Under the pieces are notes generated by a model, which did not search any database, was not told where the DNA came from, and saw nothing but the letters and a program-made list of their open reading frames with translations. This document shows positions 22,677-30,928 of a stretch of DNA of 35,208 nucleotides, piece by piece. This stretch comes from an uncultured Clostridia bacterium. Its GTDB lineage: Bacteria > Bacillota > Clostridia > Christensenellales > CAG-138. Position 1 is the first letter of the stretch. Every line of letters begins with the position of its first letter. Location: the NCBI GenBank assembly GCA_934633985.1, contig CAKTYU010000015.1:1-35208 (forward strand), written 5' to 3'. Both the position numbers and the translations under genes were made by a program.

Positions 22677-22725
22677 GTATACTGTGTATAGTTGAATGTT
22701 GACAATCTTGTTTATACAGTATCTT
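22675..22725 (+). promoter_or_regulatory. promoter/operator region of the island operon
   Basis: TTGTATAC at 22675-22682 resembles the TTGTATACAA-type sites of FadR-subfamily GntR regulators. ATACTGT (22679-22685) and ACAGTAT (22716-22722) are inverted copies that bracket a TTGACA at 22699-22704; the best -10 candidate, TATCTT at 22720, is only 15 bases away. Autoregulation by the GntR protein at 22806 is plausible. Confidence 0.45.
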
Positions 22726-22805
22726 CTTATTAGCAATGAGGTTATTTCTGTGCTATGTGAATGTATTCGTAATAAGGCTAATTGTAAGAACGAGGGGGTG
22801 GTGTA

Positions 22806-23447
22806 GTGTCTGAGTTTCGGCATGAAACATTAAGAGAGCAAGTCTTAAATTACATAAGAAGCAGGATTATATGCTTGGAATATAAAAGCGGAGAAAGAAT
22901 TGTTGAAGACGATTTATCAAAACGACTAGGTATAAGTAGAGGACCTATACGAGAGGCTCTCCGCCAATTGGAACAGGAAGGCTTGGTAGAATACAGGCAG
23001 AACAAGGGGTGTGTTGTTCGCGAATTGCGTGTGGAAGATGCTGCCGAAATTTTCATAATTCGTTCTGCACTAGAATGCGCCTCAGTCAATAATTGTAAGC
23101 ACGGAATAAACGAAGACTCTTTGAGGAAAATGAGTAATATTCTGAAAGAAATGAAGTCCCTTAGTCTGCAAAACAGCATAGAGCATTTTTTGGATTGCGA
23201 CCAACGTTTTCATGCAACCATTGCGGAGGCTAGTGGGATGAAACAAATATATCGCACGTGGGACGCACTTTCTTCCTTCAATTATGTACTCTTTCTTACA
23301 AAAAAGCGCTCCTGCTTTAATATGGATAACCAGTATGAGCGTCATTTGGTTGTTTATGAAGCACTATGCACAGGGGATATGCAGAAAGCAAGTGAAGCTA
23401 TAAGCGAACATTACACGAAGACCAGTGCGCTATTTTGCGAAGAGTAG
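22806..23447 (+). CDS. GntR family (FadR/FCD subfamily) transcriptional regulator, 213 aa
   Basis: The N-terminal winged helix-turn-helix (residues about 8-72) contains EDDLSKRLGISRGPIREALR followed by QLEQEGLVEY, the classical GntR signature. The C-terminal FCD effector domain is all-helical, with metal-site residues of the Asp/His type (FLDCDQRFHATIAEASG near 127-142 and a later HYTK). The start is GTG at 22806, with GAGGGGGT upstream. It heads the island operon and is read in the same direction. FCD regulators usually sense the pathway substrate, often a carboxylic acid, and repress in its absence. A TTGTATAC-type site lies upstream of the gene. Confidence 0.92.
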   Translation: MSEFRHETLREQVLNYIRSRIICLEYKSGERIVEDDLSKRLGISRGPIREALRQLEQEGLVEYRQNKGCVVRELRVEDAAEIFIIRSALECASVNNCKHGINEDSLRKMSNILKEMKSLSLQNSIEHFLDCDQRFHATIAEASGMKQIYRTWDALSSFNYVLFLTKKRSCFNMDNQYERHLVVYEALCTGDMQKASEAISEHYTKTSALFCEE

Positions 23448-23533
23448 TTTTTTGCACATAAACTGTTAACAGTTGTCAGGTGACAGGTAACAGCTGGCAA
23501 TTTAACCAAATTTTAAAAGTGGAGGATATTTTC

Positions 23534-24547
23534 ATGAGGAATATAACCATTGGTATTCTTGGGGCCACGGGAGCAGTGGGCACTGAAATGCGCAAAATAA
23601 TAGAAGAAAGAAATGTTCCCTGCGGCAACATTCGCTTACTTGCAGATTGTAATGATGCTGGTATGCGTGTCAGTTTTCGAGGCAAAGAATATGTGGTAGA
23701 GGAGGCTACAAATGATTCTTTTGATGGAATCGATATATTGATGGTAGCGGTCTCGAATGCGGTGAGTGAGCGCTTTTCACCTTTAGCAGCAAAAAAAGGT
23801 GCCATTGTGATTGATAATAGTTCAGCTTACCGCATGAATCATAATGTACCTTTGATTATTCCGGAAATAAACCCTGAAGATATTGCATTGCATAAAGGAA
23901 TTATCTCAAACCCCAATTGCTCCACTGTTATTGCGTTGATGGCAGTTTATGCACTGCACCGCGCATGCCCAATTAAGCGTATGATCGTGTCAACCTATCA
24001 GGCGGTATCTGGAGCAGGTATAAACGGCATTAAAGAATTGGAATATCAGGTGGAAGATTATGCAGCCGGCCGCGAGTTACATTCCAAAGTATTCCAGCAC
24101 CAAATAGCGTTTAATTTGATTCCTCATATTGATTCCTTCTTAGATAACTATTACACAAAAGAAGAGATGAAGATGGTAAACGAGGGTAGGAAAATCCTTC
24201 ATGATGATACTATTGGAATCACCTGTACTTGCGTAAGGGTTCCTGTTTTCCGTAGCCATTCGGAATCTGTATATATCGAATTTGAACGCGAAATGTCTGT
24301 AGAAGAAGCAAAAAAACTGTTACAGGATGCACCTGGCGTTAAGCTGGTAGACGAACCGGCTAAAAATATATATCCCATGCCGCTGGATACATCCGGCCAT
24401 GATTTGGTGTACGTAGGACGTATACGGCAGGATATTACAGAAAAAAATGCACTCAATCTCTGGTGCTGCGGCGATCAAATTAGAAAAGGAGCCGCAACCA
24501 ATGCCGTCCAGATTGCGGAGTTGGTTATTTCCCGCTATTTCTCATAA
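23534..24547 (+). CDS. asd: aspartate-semialdehyde dehydrogenase, 337 aa
   Basis: Interconverts aspartyl-4-phosphate and L-aspartate-4-semialdehyde with NADP(H). The N-terminal Rossmann segment is IGILGATGAVGTEM. The catalytic Cys lies in ISNPNCSTVIAL and the active-site His in VRVPVFRSHSESVYIEF. Length is normal (about 330-350). The start is ATG 23534, with GGAGG eight to nine bases upstream; the longer frame from 23480 lacks this. It is the first enzyme of the island operon, 86 bases after the regulator, and lies two genes upstream of an aspartokinase. No dapA or hom follows, so lysine, threonine or methionine synthesis is not the obvious purpose. Confidence 0.95.
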   Translation: MRNITIGILGATGAVGTEMRKIIEERNVPCGNIRLLADCNDAGMRVSFRGKEYVVEEATNDSFDGIDILMVAVSNAVSERFSPLAAKKGAIVIDNSSAYRMNHNVPLIIPEINPEDIALHKGIISNPNCSTVIALMAVYALHRACPIKRMIVSTYQAVSGAGINGIKELEYQVEDYAAGRELHSKVFQHQIAFNLIPHIDSFLDNYYTKEEMKMVNEGRKILHDDTIGITCTCVRVPVFRSHSESVYIEFEREMSVEEAKKLLQDAPGVKLVDEPAKNIYPMPLDTSGHDLVYVGRIRQDITEKNALNLWCCGDQIRKGAATNAVQIAELVISRYFS

Positions 24548-24608
24548 ATCAAATGTGGGCCATGCGGATTTTGGTGATAATAGTTAATTAATGTAAGGAG
24601 ATGTAACA

Positions 24609-25835
24609 ATGTCGAATTTTTCTGCGATCCATGTAAAACAGCTCTATACGGGAAAAAAAGGAGAACAAATTGATAACGCAATTGTTGTAATAGATGGCGA
24701 AACAATCCGAGCAGTATTTAATCAAAATGAATTATCGGCTTTAGAACAATACTCTATTACGGAAGTAGAAGATTTAGGCGATAAATATCTTGTTCCAGGA
24801 TTGATAGATTCCCACGTACACACCGTTCTGCCGGGAGATGGCACCGCAGGGGAAGATATGTCCCACTTGTCAAAATGTGAAATTGAAGTTATTGCTGTCA
24901 ACAACATTCAAAATGCGCTAAAAAAAGGCATTACGGTTTTAAGGGACTGCGGATCCCACAGCGAAGTAACGTTTGCACTTAAGAGGTCTTTAGAAAACAA
25001 ACGTATATTGGGGCCTGATCTGATCGTGTGCGGCGCTCCGGTCACATCCACTGGTGGCCATATACATTATATGGGTGGTGAAGTAAGCGGAGAGGATGAT
25101 GTTCGTCGCTTGGTAAGATTACAGCACAAAGAAGGCGCGGATTTTACTAAGATAATAGCCACAGGAGGCGGAACAAAAGGAGTTGCGACTTACTGTGACA
25201 ACCTTACGCTTACAGAAATTAAGACTGCGATTGATGAATCCCATCGAATCGGAATAAAAGCAACCGCCCACGTGTTAAGTTTGGATGGAATAAAAAATGT
25301 TATTGCTATGGGTATAGATAGCCTTGAGCATGGATATTTTTGCAAGAGGGACGGCTCATTGGAATATGACCAATCGATAGCCGAAAATATTGCTCGAAAG
25401 AATATCATAGTGAGCGAAACAATTCAGGTGCTGGAGTCAACTATTAGGTTCCTCAAGGCCAAGGAAAGAACCCTCTTAGAGGATAAACAGTTGGAAGTTC
25501 ACCAAAAAACTCAGGATTGTCTGAAAGAAATGCACCGTTTAATGATCAGAGATGGCGTCCCCTTTATAGCGGGAAGTGATGCCGGTTGGCGGCATTGCTC
25601 CTTTGGCGATTTATATGAGGGCTTGGCTATGCTCTCGGATTGCGGGATGAAAAATGAGGAGTTGCTCTATATTGCTACTGCAAAACCGGCGGAATATCTT
25701 GGCATAGGAGATCGTGTGGGAACTATTCAGCCCAATCGGCAGGCGGATCTTTTGCTGTTAAACAGTGACCCTATGGAAGACATCCGGAACCTAAACGATG
25801 TGTTTAGAGTCTATAAAAGAGGAGTCATGGTTTAA
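24609..25835 (+). CDS. metal-dependent amidohydrolase (imidazolonepropionase/dipeptidase-like), 408 aa
   Basis: TIM-barrel amidohydrolase. Ligand motifs occur in order: LIDSHVHTVLPGDG (His-x-His), GADFTKIIATGGG (candidate bridging Lys), KATAHVLSLDG (His), DSLEHGYF (His) and FIAGSDAGWRH (catalytic Asp). The C-terminal segment (IQPNRQADLLLLNSDPMEDI) is the usual beta-sandwich return. This group (COG1228-like) hydrolyses cyclic amides such as imidazolonepropionate or peptide bonds such as Xaa-Pro and Xaa-Arg. GGAG lies ten bases before the ATG. Set between asd and aspartokinase and next to a peptide-type importer, it probably acts on the imported compound. Substrate unknown. Confidence 0.9.
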   Translation: MSNFSAIHVKQLYTGKKGEQIDNAIVVIDGETIRAVFNQNELSALEQYSITEVEDLGDKYLVPGLIDSHVHTVLPGDGTAGEDMSHLSKCEIEVIAVNNIQNALKKGITVLRDCGSHSEVTFALKRSLENKRILGPDLIVCGAPVTSTGGHIHYMGGEVSGEDDVRRLVRLQHKEGADFTKIIATGGGTKGVATYCDNLTLTEIKTAIDESHRIGIKATAHVLSLDGIKNVIAMGIDSLEHGYFCKRDGSLEYDQSIAENIARKNIIVSETIQVLESTIRFLKAKERTLLEDKQLEVHQKTQDCLKEMHRLMIRDGVPFIAGSDAGWRHCSFGDLYEGLAMLSDCGMKNEELLYIATAKPAEYLGIGDRVGTIQPNRQADLLLLNSDPMEDIRNLNDVFRVYKRGVMV

Positions 25836-25884
25836 GACAGGATTGCCAGTTTTTTGTAGAAATTAATAATTCATGGAGGGCATA

Positions 25885-27036
25885 ATGAAAATCCTAGTGC
25901 AAAAATATGGGGGCACCTCTACCTCAACTCCACAAACGCGCGCTTATATTTATGAAAAAATTAGCAAGGCGCTCAAAGAAGGATATGCGGTAGTAGTCGT
26001 TCTTTCTGCCATGGGACGCAAAGGGGATCCCTATGCAACCGACACTCTTCTAAACGTATTTTCCGGCGGGCATAAGCTTTGTAATAACCGTGAACAGGAC
26101 ATGATTTACAGTTGCGGGGAAGTAATTTCTGGATGCGTTGCTTCAAACGAACTGCTGCAACTGGGGATTAAATCAGTATTACTTAACGGTGAACAGGCTG
26201 CTATCGTTACAAACGAATGTTATTCCAACGCAGACATCCAAAGTATCGATCCCGCTCCGATCATCGGTTGGCTTAAAAAGGGCTATGTTGTATTGGTGAC
26301 TGGTGGTCAGGGTATCAGCAAAACCGGAAACATCACAACGCTTGGGCGGGGAGGCAGCGATACAACTGCCTGTGCATTGGGATATTATCTTAATGCGGAA
26401 GAAGTACAGATATATACCGATGTAGATGGTATATATACTGCTGATCCAAGGGTAGTACAACAGGCATTAAAAATTCCCCGCATAAGCTATGATCAATGTC
26501 AAAAGCTGGCTGAATTTGGCGCAAAGGTAATTCATCCCAAGGCTGTTGCTTACGCCAGGTTGAGTGGAAGAAACATATTAAGTGTCCGCTCCACCTTCTC
26601 CGATGATCCCGGTACTGCCATAGGCGACTATTGCGATAATGTATTTGGTATTACCGCAACTAGAGGTCATTTGTGTATACAGGTACCGTCGGACAAGTTT
26701 GGGTCCTACATGGAAAACTTGCAAAAAAGTAAAATTCACCCCCTTTTATACTTGGAAAAAGAAGGAACCGTACATTGCTACGTTTCTCAAGAACAAACGG
26801 GGAACACACCTTCCATAGAAACAATAGATTCCGTTATTGATATGAAAGAGTGTGATGTTATATTCGCAGTTGGAACGGGAATCGAAGATCGGGTTAATCA
26901 ATGTTTTGACAACGATGCCACACTGCAAAACATCTGGATTATAAGCGAGGATTGCGTGGCCATTGCATGCGAATCCGAACAATATAAAACACTGATTAAT
27001 CAATTGCATGATAAGCTATGCATTAGGAGAGGATGA
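25885..27036 (+). CDS. lysC: aspartokinase, 383 aa
   Basis: Phosphorylates L-aspartate to aspartyl-4-phosphate. Kinase motifs are intact: VQKYGGTSTST at the N-terminus, TTLGRGGSDTTACALGYY, and IYTDVDGIYTADPR. The C-terminal about 130 residues correspond to the ACT-type regulatory part but are divergent; I cannot see the usual repeated ACT signature well, so allosteric control may differ. The start is ATG 25885, with GGAGG five bases upstream, rather than 25873. It is separated from the amidohydrolase gene by about 50 bases, and its stop overlaps ATGA at the first permease gene. Having kinase and dehydrogenase in one transport operon is unusual. The reverse reaction, making ATP, is a formal possibility. 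Confidence 0.93.
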   Translation: MKILVQKYGGTSTSTPQTRAYIYEKISKALKEGYAVVVVLSAMGRKGDPYATDTLLNVFSGGHKLCNNREQDMIYSCGEVISGCVASNELLQLGIKSVLLNGEQAAIVTNECYSNADIQSIDPAPIIGWLKKGYVVLVTGGQGISKTGNITTLGRGGSDTTACALGYYLNAEEVQIYTDVDGIYTADPRVVQQALKIPRISYDQCQKLAEFGAKVIHPKAVAYARLSGRNILSVRSTFSDDPGTAIGDYCDNVFGITATRGHLCIQVPSDKFGSYMENLQKSKIHPLLYLEKEGTVHCYVSQEQTGNTPSIETIDSVIDMKECDVIFAVGTGIEDRVNQCFDNDATLQNIWIISEDCVAIACESEQYKTLINQLHDKLCIRRG

Positions 27037-27038
27037 AA

Positions 27039-27989
27039 ATGTACAAATATGTTATCAAACGGATTCTGATGATGATACCTGTTCTCTTAGGGGTTGTTTT
27101 TGTGGTGTTTTTCATTATGAGTCTTTCCCCTGTAAACCCGGCAGAAGTAATATTGGGCGATGGTGCAACGCCAGAAAGCATATTAGCAAAGGAAGAAGAA
27201 TTAGGCCTGAATAAACCACTAATTGTTCGTTACTTTGATTATATCTATGATCTACTTCATGGGAACATGGGATTTTCGTGGAAAAATCACATGTCGGTAG
27301 CTGAGCTGATTAAGGAGCGGTTTATTAACACGCTGGCGTTGGCTTTAACGAGCGAAATCGTAGCTTTGTTAATTGGTATCCCAATGGGAATAATATCGGC
27401 AAAAAATCAAAATAAGTTCATTGATCACATTACAATGGTTACCGCTCTTGCAGGAATATCCATGCCGTTATTTTGGCTGGGGCTACTGCTTGTGATTATA
27501 TTCTCAGTTAATCTGAAATTGTTGCCACCTTCTGGATTTAATACGGAATCAATTACAACCATGCTTAGAAGTGCGGTGCTTCCAACCGTCGCGCTTTCAA
27601 CCTTGCCTGTCGCAATGATCACCCGAATGACACGTTCCTCAATTCTGGAGGTTATGAGACAGGATTACATCGATACTGCCCGTTCCAAAGGCGTAAGCGA
27701 ATGGACCATCACAGTTAAACATATGCTGCAAAATGCGCTAATCCCTATTATCACGGTTGCTGGACTTCAGTTTGGTCAACAGCTTAGTGGTGCTATTCTG
27801 ACAGAAACTGTGTTTTCTTGGCCAGGAATTGGCCTGTTGATCATCGATGCGATTAAGGCTAAGGATCAGCAGACGGTTCTCGGTGGCGTGGTGTTTATCT
27901 CCATCGTTTTCTCTGTGGTGAATTTGGTAGTGGATGTACTCTATGCCTATGTAGATCCTCGAATCAAATCTAGATACAAGAGAAAGTAA
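27039..27989 (+). CDS. ABC transporter permease, DppB/OppB type, 316 aa
   Basis: Inner-membrane subunit of a peptide/nickel-class importer. It has about six membrane helices, starting with a typical N-terminal one (RILMMIPVLLGVVFVVFFIM). The EAA coupling loop is seen at DYIDTARSKGVSEWTITVKH. The ending SWPGIGLLIIDAIKAKDQQT is characteristic of DppB. I prefer ATG 27039 because AGGAG (27025-27029) is nine bases upstream; ATG 27033 would be only three bases away. The gene is joined to the aspartokinase gene without a gap, so enzymes and transporter belong to one operon. Confidence 0.95.
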   Translation: MYKYVIKRILMMIPVLLGVVFVVFFIMSLSPVNPAEVILGDGATPESILAKEEELGLNKPLIVRYFDYIYDLLHGNMGFSWKNHMSVAELIKERFINTLALALTSEIVALLIGIPMGIISAKNQNKFIDHITMVTALAGISMPLFWLGLLLVIIFSVNLKLLPPSGFNTESITTMLRSAVLPTVALSTLPVAMITRMTRSSILEVMRQDYIDTARSKGVSEWTITVKHMLQNALIPIITVAGLQFGQQLSGAILTETVFSWPGIGLLIIDAIKAKDQQTVLGGVVFISIVFSVVNLVVDVLYAYVDPRIKSRYKRK

Positions 27990-28004
27990 GAAGGGAGCAT
28001 ATGT

Positions 28005-28934
28005 ATGAAGAATGTAAAGAGTTCAGATATTAATGAATTAGTGGATGTAGAATGTGCAGCGGAGGTAAAATCCCGTACGCTTTGGGAAGAAGCGTGGAGA
28101 CGTTTTAAAAAAAATAAAATTGCTCTGGTAGGGCTTTGCTTTCTAGCATTACTGCTGGTTGTTTCCATTAGTACGATGGTTATTGATTTGGTCACAGATA
28201 ATGTGTTTTATGATACCCATGTAACCAATATGGATTTGATGTCCAAGCTAAAGCCTCCTCATACACAGCACCTATTTGGTCAAGATGAATTTGGCAGGGA
28301 TATCCTGATGCGTATCATCTGGGGTACTCGCTACTCTATGTTTTTAGGCATGGCAACTGTGGCTGTTTCCACTATTGTGGGCGGCATTTTAGGCGCATTA
28401 GCTGGGTTTTACGAAAAGTTTGACAATATAATTATGCGCGTCATGGATGTTCTGCTGGCCATTCCGTCAATGCTTTTGGCTATATGCTTGGTCGCGGCGC
28501 TGGATACAGGTCTATTTAACATTGTTCTGGCCACTGCGATTTCGTATGTCCCCTCATTTGCCAGAATTGCTCGCGCATCGGTTATGTCAATCAGGGAGAT
28601 GGAATATATAGAGGCGGCTCGTTCCTATGGGGCTAATGACAGACGTATCATTTTCCGCTATATACTCCCTAATTCATTGTCACCGCTGATTGTGCAGTTT
28701 ACTTTAAATATGGCCGGTGCCATTTTGATGATTGCGGGCCTGTCCTTTATGGGACTGGGCATTCAGCCTCCCACACCCGAGTGGGGTGCCATGCTTGCTA
28801 ACGCGAGAACCTACATTAGAGATGCATGGCATATCACTTTGTTCCCGGGAACAGCAATATTGTTGACTGTTCTATCTTTGAATTTGGTGGGTGACGGTAT
28901 GCGAGACGCACTGGATCCCAGATTAAAAGATTAA
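28005..28934 (+). CDS. ABC transporter permease, DppC/OppC type, 309 aa
   Basis: Partner permease. A cytoplasmic N-terminus of about 40 residues leads into the first helix (ALVGLCFLALLLVVSISTMV). The HLFGQDEFGRDILMRIIWG segment is diagnostic of OppC/DppC. The EAA loop is EYIEAARSYGANDRRIIFRY, and the C-terminus LNLVGDGMRDALDPRLKD is typical. GGGAG lies seven bases before the ATG. It follows the DppB-type gene by 15 bases. Confidence 0.95.
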   Translation: MKNVKSSDINELVDVECAAEVKSRTLWEEAWRRFKKNKIALVGLCFLALLLVVSISTMVIDLVTDNVFYDTHVTNMDLMSKLKPPHTQHLFGQDEFGRDILMRIIWGTRYSMFLGMATVAVSTIVGGILGALAGFYEKFDNIIMRVMDVLLAIPSMLLAICLVAALDTGLFNIVLATAISYVPSFARIARASVMSIREMEYIEAARSYGANDRRIIFRYILPNSLSPLIVQFTLNMAGAILMIAGLSFMGLGIQPPTPEWGAMLANARTYIRDAWHITLFPGTAILLTVLSLNLVGDGMRDALDPRLKD

Positions 28935-28947
28935 AGGAGACGTGGCA

Positions 28948-29934
28948 GTGAGTACGTTATTAGAAATAAAAGACCTTCATGTGCGCTATGAAACCGCAGA
29001 CGGCGTGGTTAAAGCTGTAAACGGCGCAGACCTGATTGTTCGCCAGGGAAAGACTCTGGGGTTGGTCGGCGAGACCGGCGCGGGCAAAACCACCATTGCA
29101 AAAAGCATAATGCAATTGATTCCACCACAGTCGGGAATCATTGGCAACGGTGAAATACTGTTTGATGGAAAAGACCTCATTAAAGCAAACAAGCGCGAAA
29201 TGCGGCACATCCGTGGTCAGGACATATCCATGATCTTTCAGGATCCCATGTCATCACTCAATCCAGTGCTGACAGTAGGTTACCAGATTGCTGAGGTCAT
29301 TCGTGCCCATACGCACATAAGTAAAGCAGATGCACTGGTTAAGGCAAAAGAAATACTTGAAATCGTAAACATCCCAAAGGAACGTGCGGACGAATATCCG
29401 CACCAGTTCTCTGGCGGCATGAAGCAGCGTGTAGTAATCGCTATTGCGCTGGCCTGCAACCCTCGACTGCTCATTGCGGATGAGCCAACCACTGCGCTGG
29501 ATGTTACTATTCAGGCTCAGGTGTTGGAGATGATGAAAGATTTGCAAAAAAAGAATAACACTGCTATGTTGCTAATTACACACGATTTAGGTGTGGTGGC
29601 ACAGGTATGCGATTATGTGGCTGTGATATACGCCGGAGAAATTGTCGAATACGGCGAAGTACATGATGTGTTCAAGAATTTCTGCCATCCTTATACACAG
29701 GGGTTGTTCGGTTCTATTCCAAAGCTTAATGAGGATGTGGATCGCTTAAGCCCAATCAAAGGGTTGATGGCAGACCCCATGAATCTTCCAAAGGGTTGTG
29801 CATTTTCTTCCCGATGCCAATATGCTACAGATTTGTGCAAAACCAGGAAACCTGACGTTTATATGATGGAAAACGGGCATTACGTCAAGTGCCTTAAAGT
29901 ATCTGGCGAATTAGAAGGGAGGGGAATTTCTTGA
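28948..29934 (+). CDS. ABC transporter ATP-binding protein, DppD/OppD type, 328 aa
   Basis: Energises import. Walker A is GETGAGKTT, the Q-loop lies in IFQDPMSSLNPVLTVG, the signature is FSGGMKQR, Walker B is LLIADEPTTALD and the H-loop is LITHDLGVV. The C-terminal oligopeptide-type extension has the CAFSSRCQYATDLC cysteine motif known to bind an Fe-S cluster in some members. I choose GTG 28948, eight bases after AAAGGAG; GTG 28942 would be only two bases away. Confidence 0.95.
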   Translation: MSTLLEIKDLHVRYETADGVVKAVNGADLIVRQGKTLGLVGETGAGKTTIAKSIMQLIPPQSGIIGNGEILFDGKDLIKANKREMRHIRGQDISMIFQDPMSSLNPVLTVGYQIAEVIRAHTHISKADALVKAKEILEIVNIPKERADEYPHQFSGGMKQRVVIAIALACNPRLLIADEPTTALDVTIQAQVLEMMKDLQKKNNTAMLLITHDLGVVAQVCDYVAVIYAGEIVEYGEVHDVFKNFCHPYTQGLFGSIPKLNEDVDRLSPIKGLMADPMNLPKGCAFSSRCQYATDLCKTRKPDVYMMENGHYVKCLKVSGELEGRGIS

Positions 29935-30911
29935 ACGGAAACGAAATATTGCGGGTAGAACATCTTAAAAAGTATTTTAAAACAAATTCTGGCATATTGC
30001 ATGCCGTGGATGATGTGAGTTTTTCCATAAAGCAGGGTGAAACGCTTGGTATAGTGGGAGAATCTGGATGTGGAAAATCAACCTTGGGACGAGCTATACT
30101 ACGACTTCATGAACCAACAGCAGGCAAAGTATATTTCCAGGATAACGATATTACAGCATACAGTAAATTGCAAATGAAGAATTTGCGAAGAGATATGCAA
30201 ATTATATTTCAAGATCCTTATGCTTCGCTTAACCCCAGAATGACAATTAAGGAAGCTTTGTCTGAGCCTCTGATTATTCAGGGAATTTGTAAACCACGTG
30301 ACAAAACGGGGCTAGAAAAACGTATTCGCGAAATTATGGACCTGGTGGGATTATCCCAGAGGCTGATAAATACCTACCCTCATGAATTGGACGGTGGAAG
30401 ACGCCAGCGCGTCGGCGTGGCAAGAGCTATCGTGCTTTCACCAAAATTCATTGTGTGCGATGAGCCGGTTTCTGCGTTAGATGTATCCATTCAGGCACAG
30501 GTGTTGAATTTGATGCAAGATATCCAACGGGATCTAGGGCTGACATATCTGTTCATAACCCATGATCTATCCGTAGTAAAACATTTTTCAAACAACATTG
30601 CGGTAATGTATCTTGGACAGATGGTCGAAAAGGCACCGGCTAAGACACTTTTTAAAAACCCGATGCACCCCTATACCAATGCATTGCTTTCCGCCATTCC
30701 ATCGCCAGATCCAGATGACACTATGAAGCGTATTCTGCTCAAGGGTGAACTGGCATCTCCCATTAATCCGGGTATTGGATGCCGGTTTGCGAAGCGCTGC
30801 ATTTACGCAACAGAAGCCTGTGTAAATGAAACAATTCCTTTAGTGGAAGTTGAAAATGGTCATTACGTTGCTTGCCGTCAGGTAGGTAACAAAATGATAA
30901 ATCAAAAATAA
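29931..30911 (+). CDS. ABC transporter ATP-binding protein, DppF/OppF type, 326 aa
   Basis: Second ATPase of the importer. Walker A is GESGCGKST, the Q-loop lies in IFQDPYASLNPRMT, Walker B is FIVCDEPVSALD and the H-loop is FITHDLSVV. The signature is HELDGGRRQR, i.e. Asp in place of the Ser of LSGGQ; I recall this variant from other DppF-type proteins, so it need not mean loss of function. The C-terminal cysteines (CRFAKRC, EAC) match the DppD-type protein. TTG start at 29931, overlapping the DppD-type stop by four bases, with GGGAGGGG upstream. Confidence 0.94.
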   Translation: MNGNEILRVEHLKKYFKTNSGILHAVDDVSFSIKQGETLGIVGESGCGKSTLGRAILRLHEPTAGKVYFQDNDITAYSKLQMKNLRRDMQIIFQDPYASLNPRMTIKEALSEPLIIQGICKPRDKTGLEKRIREIMDLVGLSQRLINTYPHELDGGRRQRVGVARAIVLSPKFIVCDEPVSALDVSIQAQVLNLMQDIQRDLGLTYLFITHDLSVVKHFSNNIAVMYLGQMVEKAPAKTLFKNPMHPYTNALLSAIPSPDPDDTMKRILLKGELASPINPGIGCRFAKRCIYATEACVNETIPLVEVENGHYVACRQVGNKMINQK

Positions 30912-30928
30912 ATAAAAGGAGTATCACT

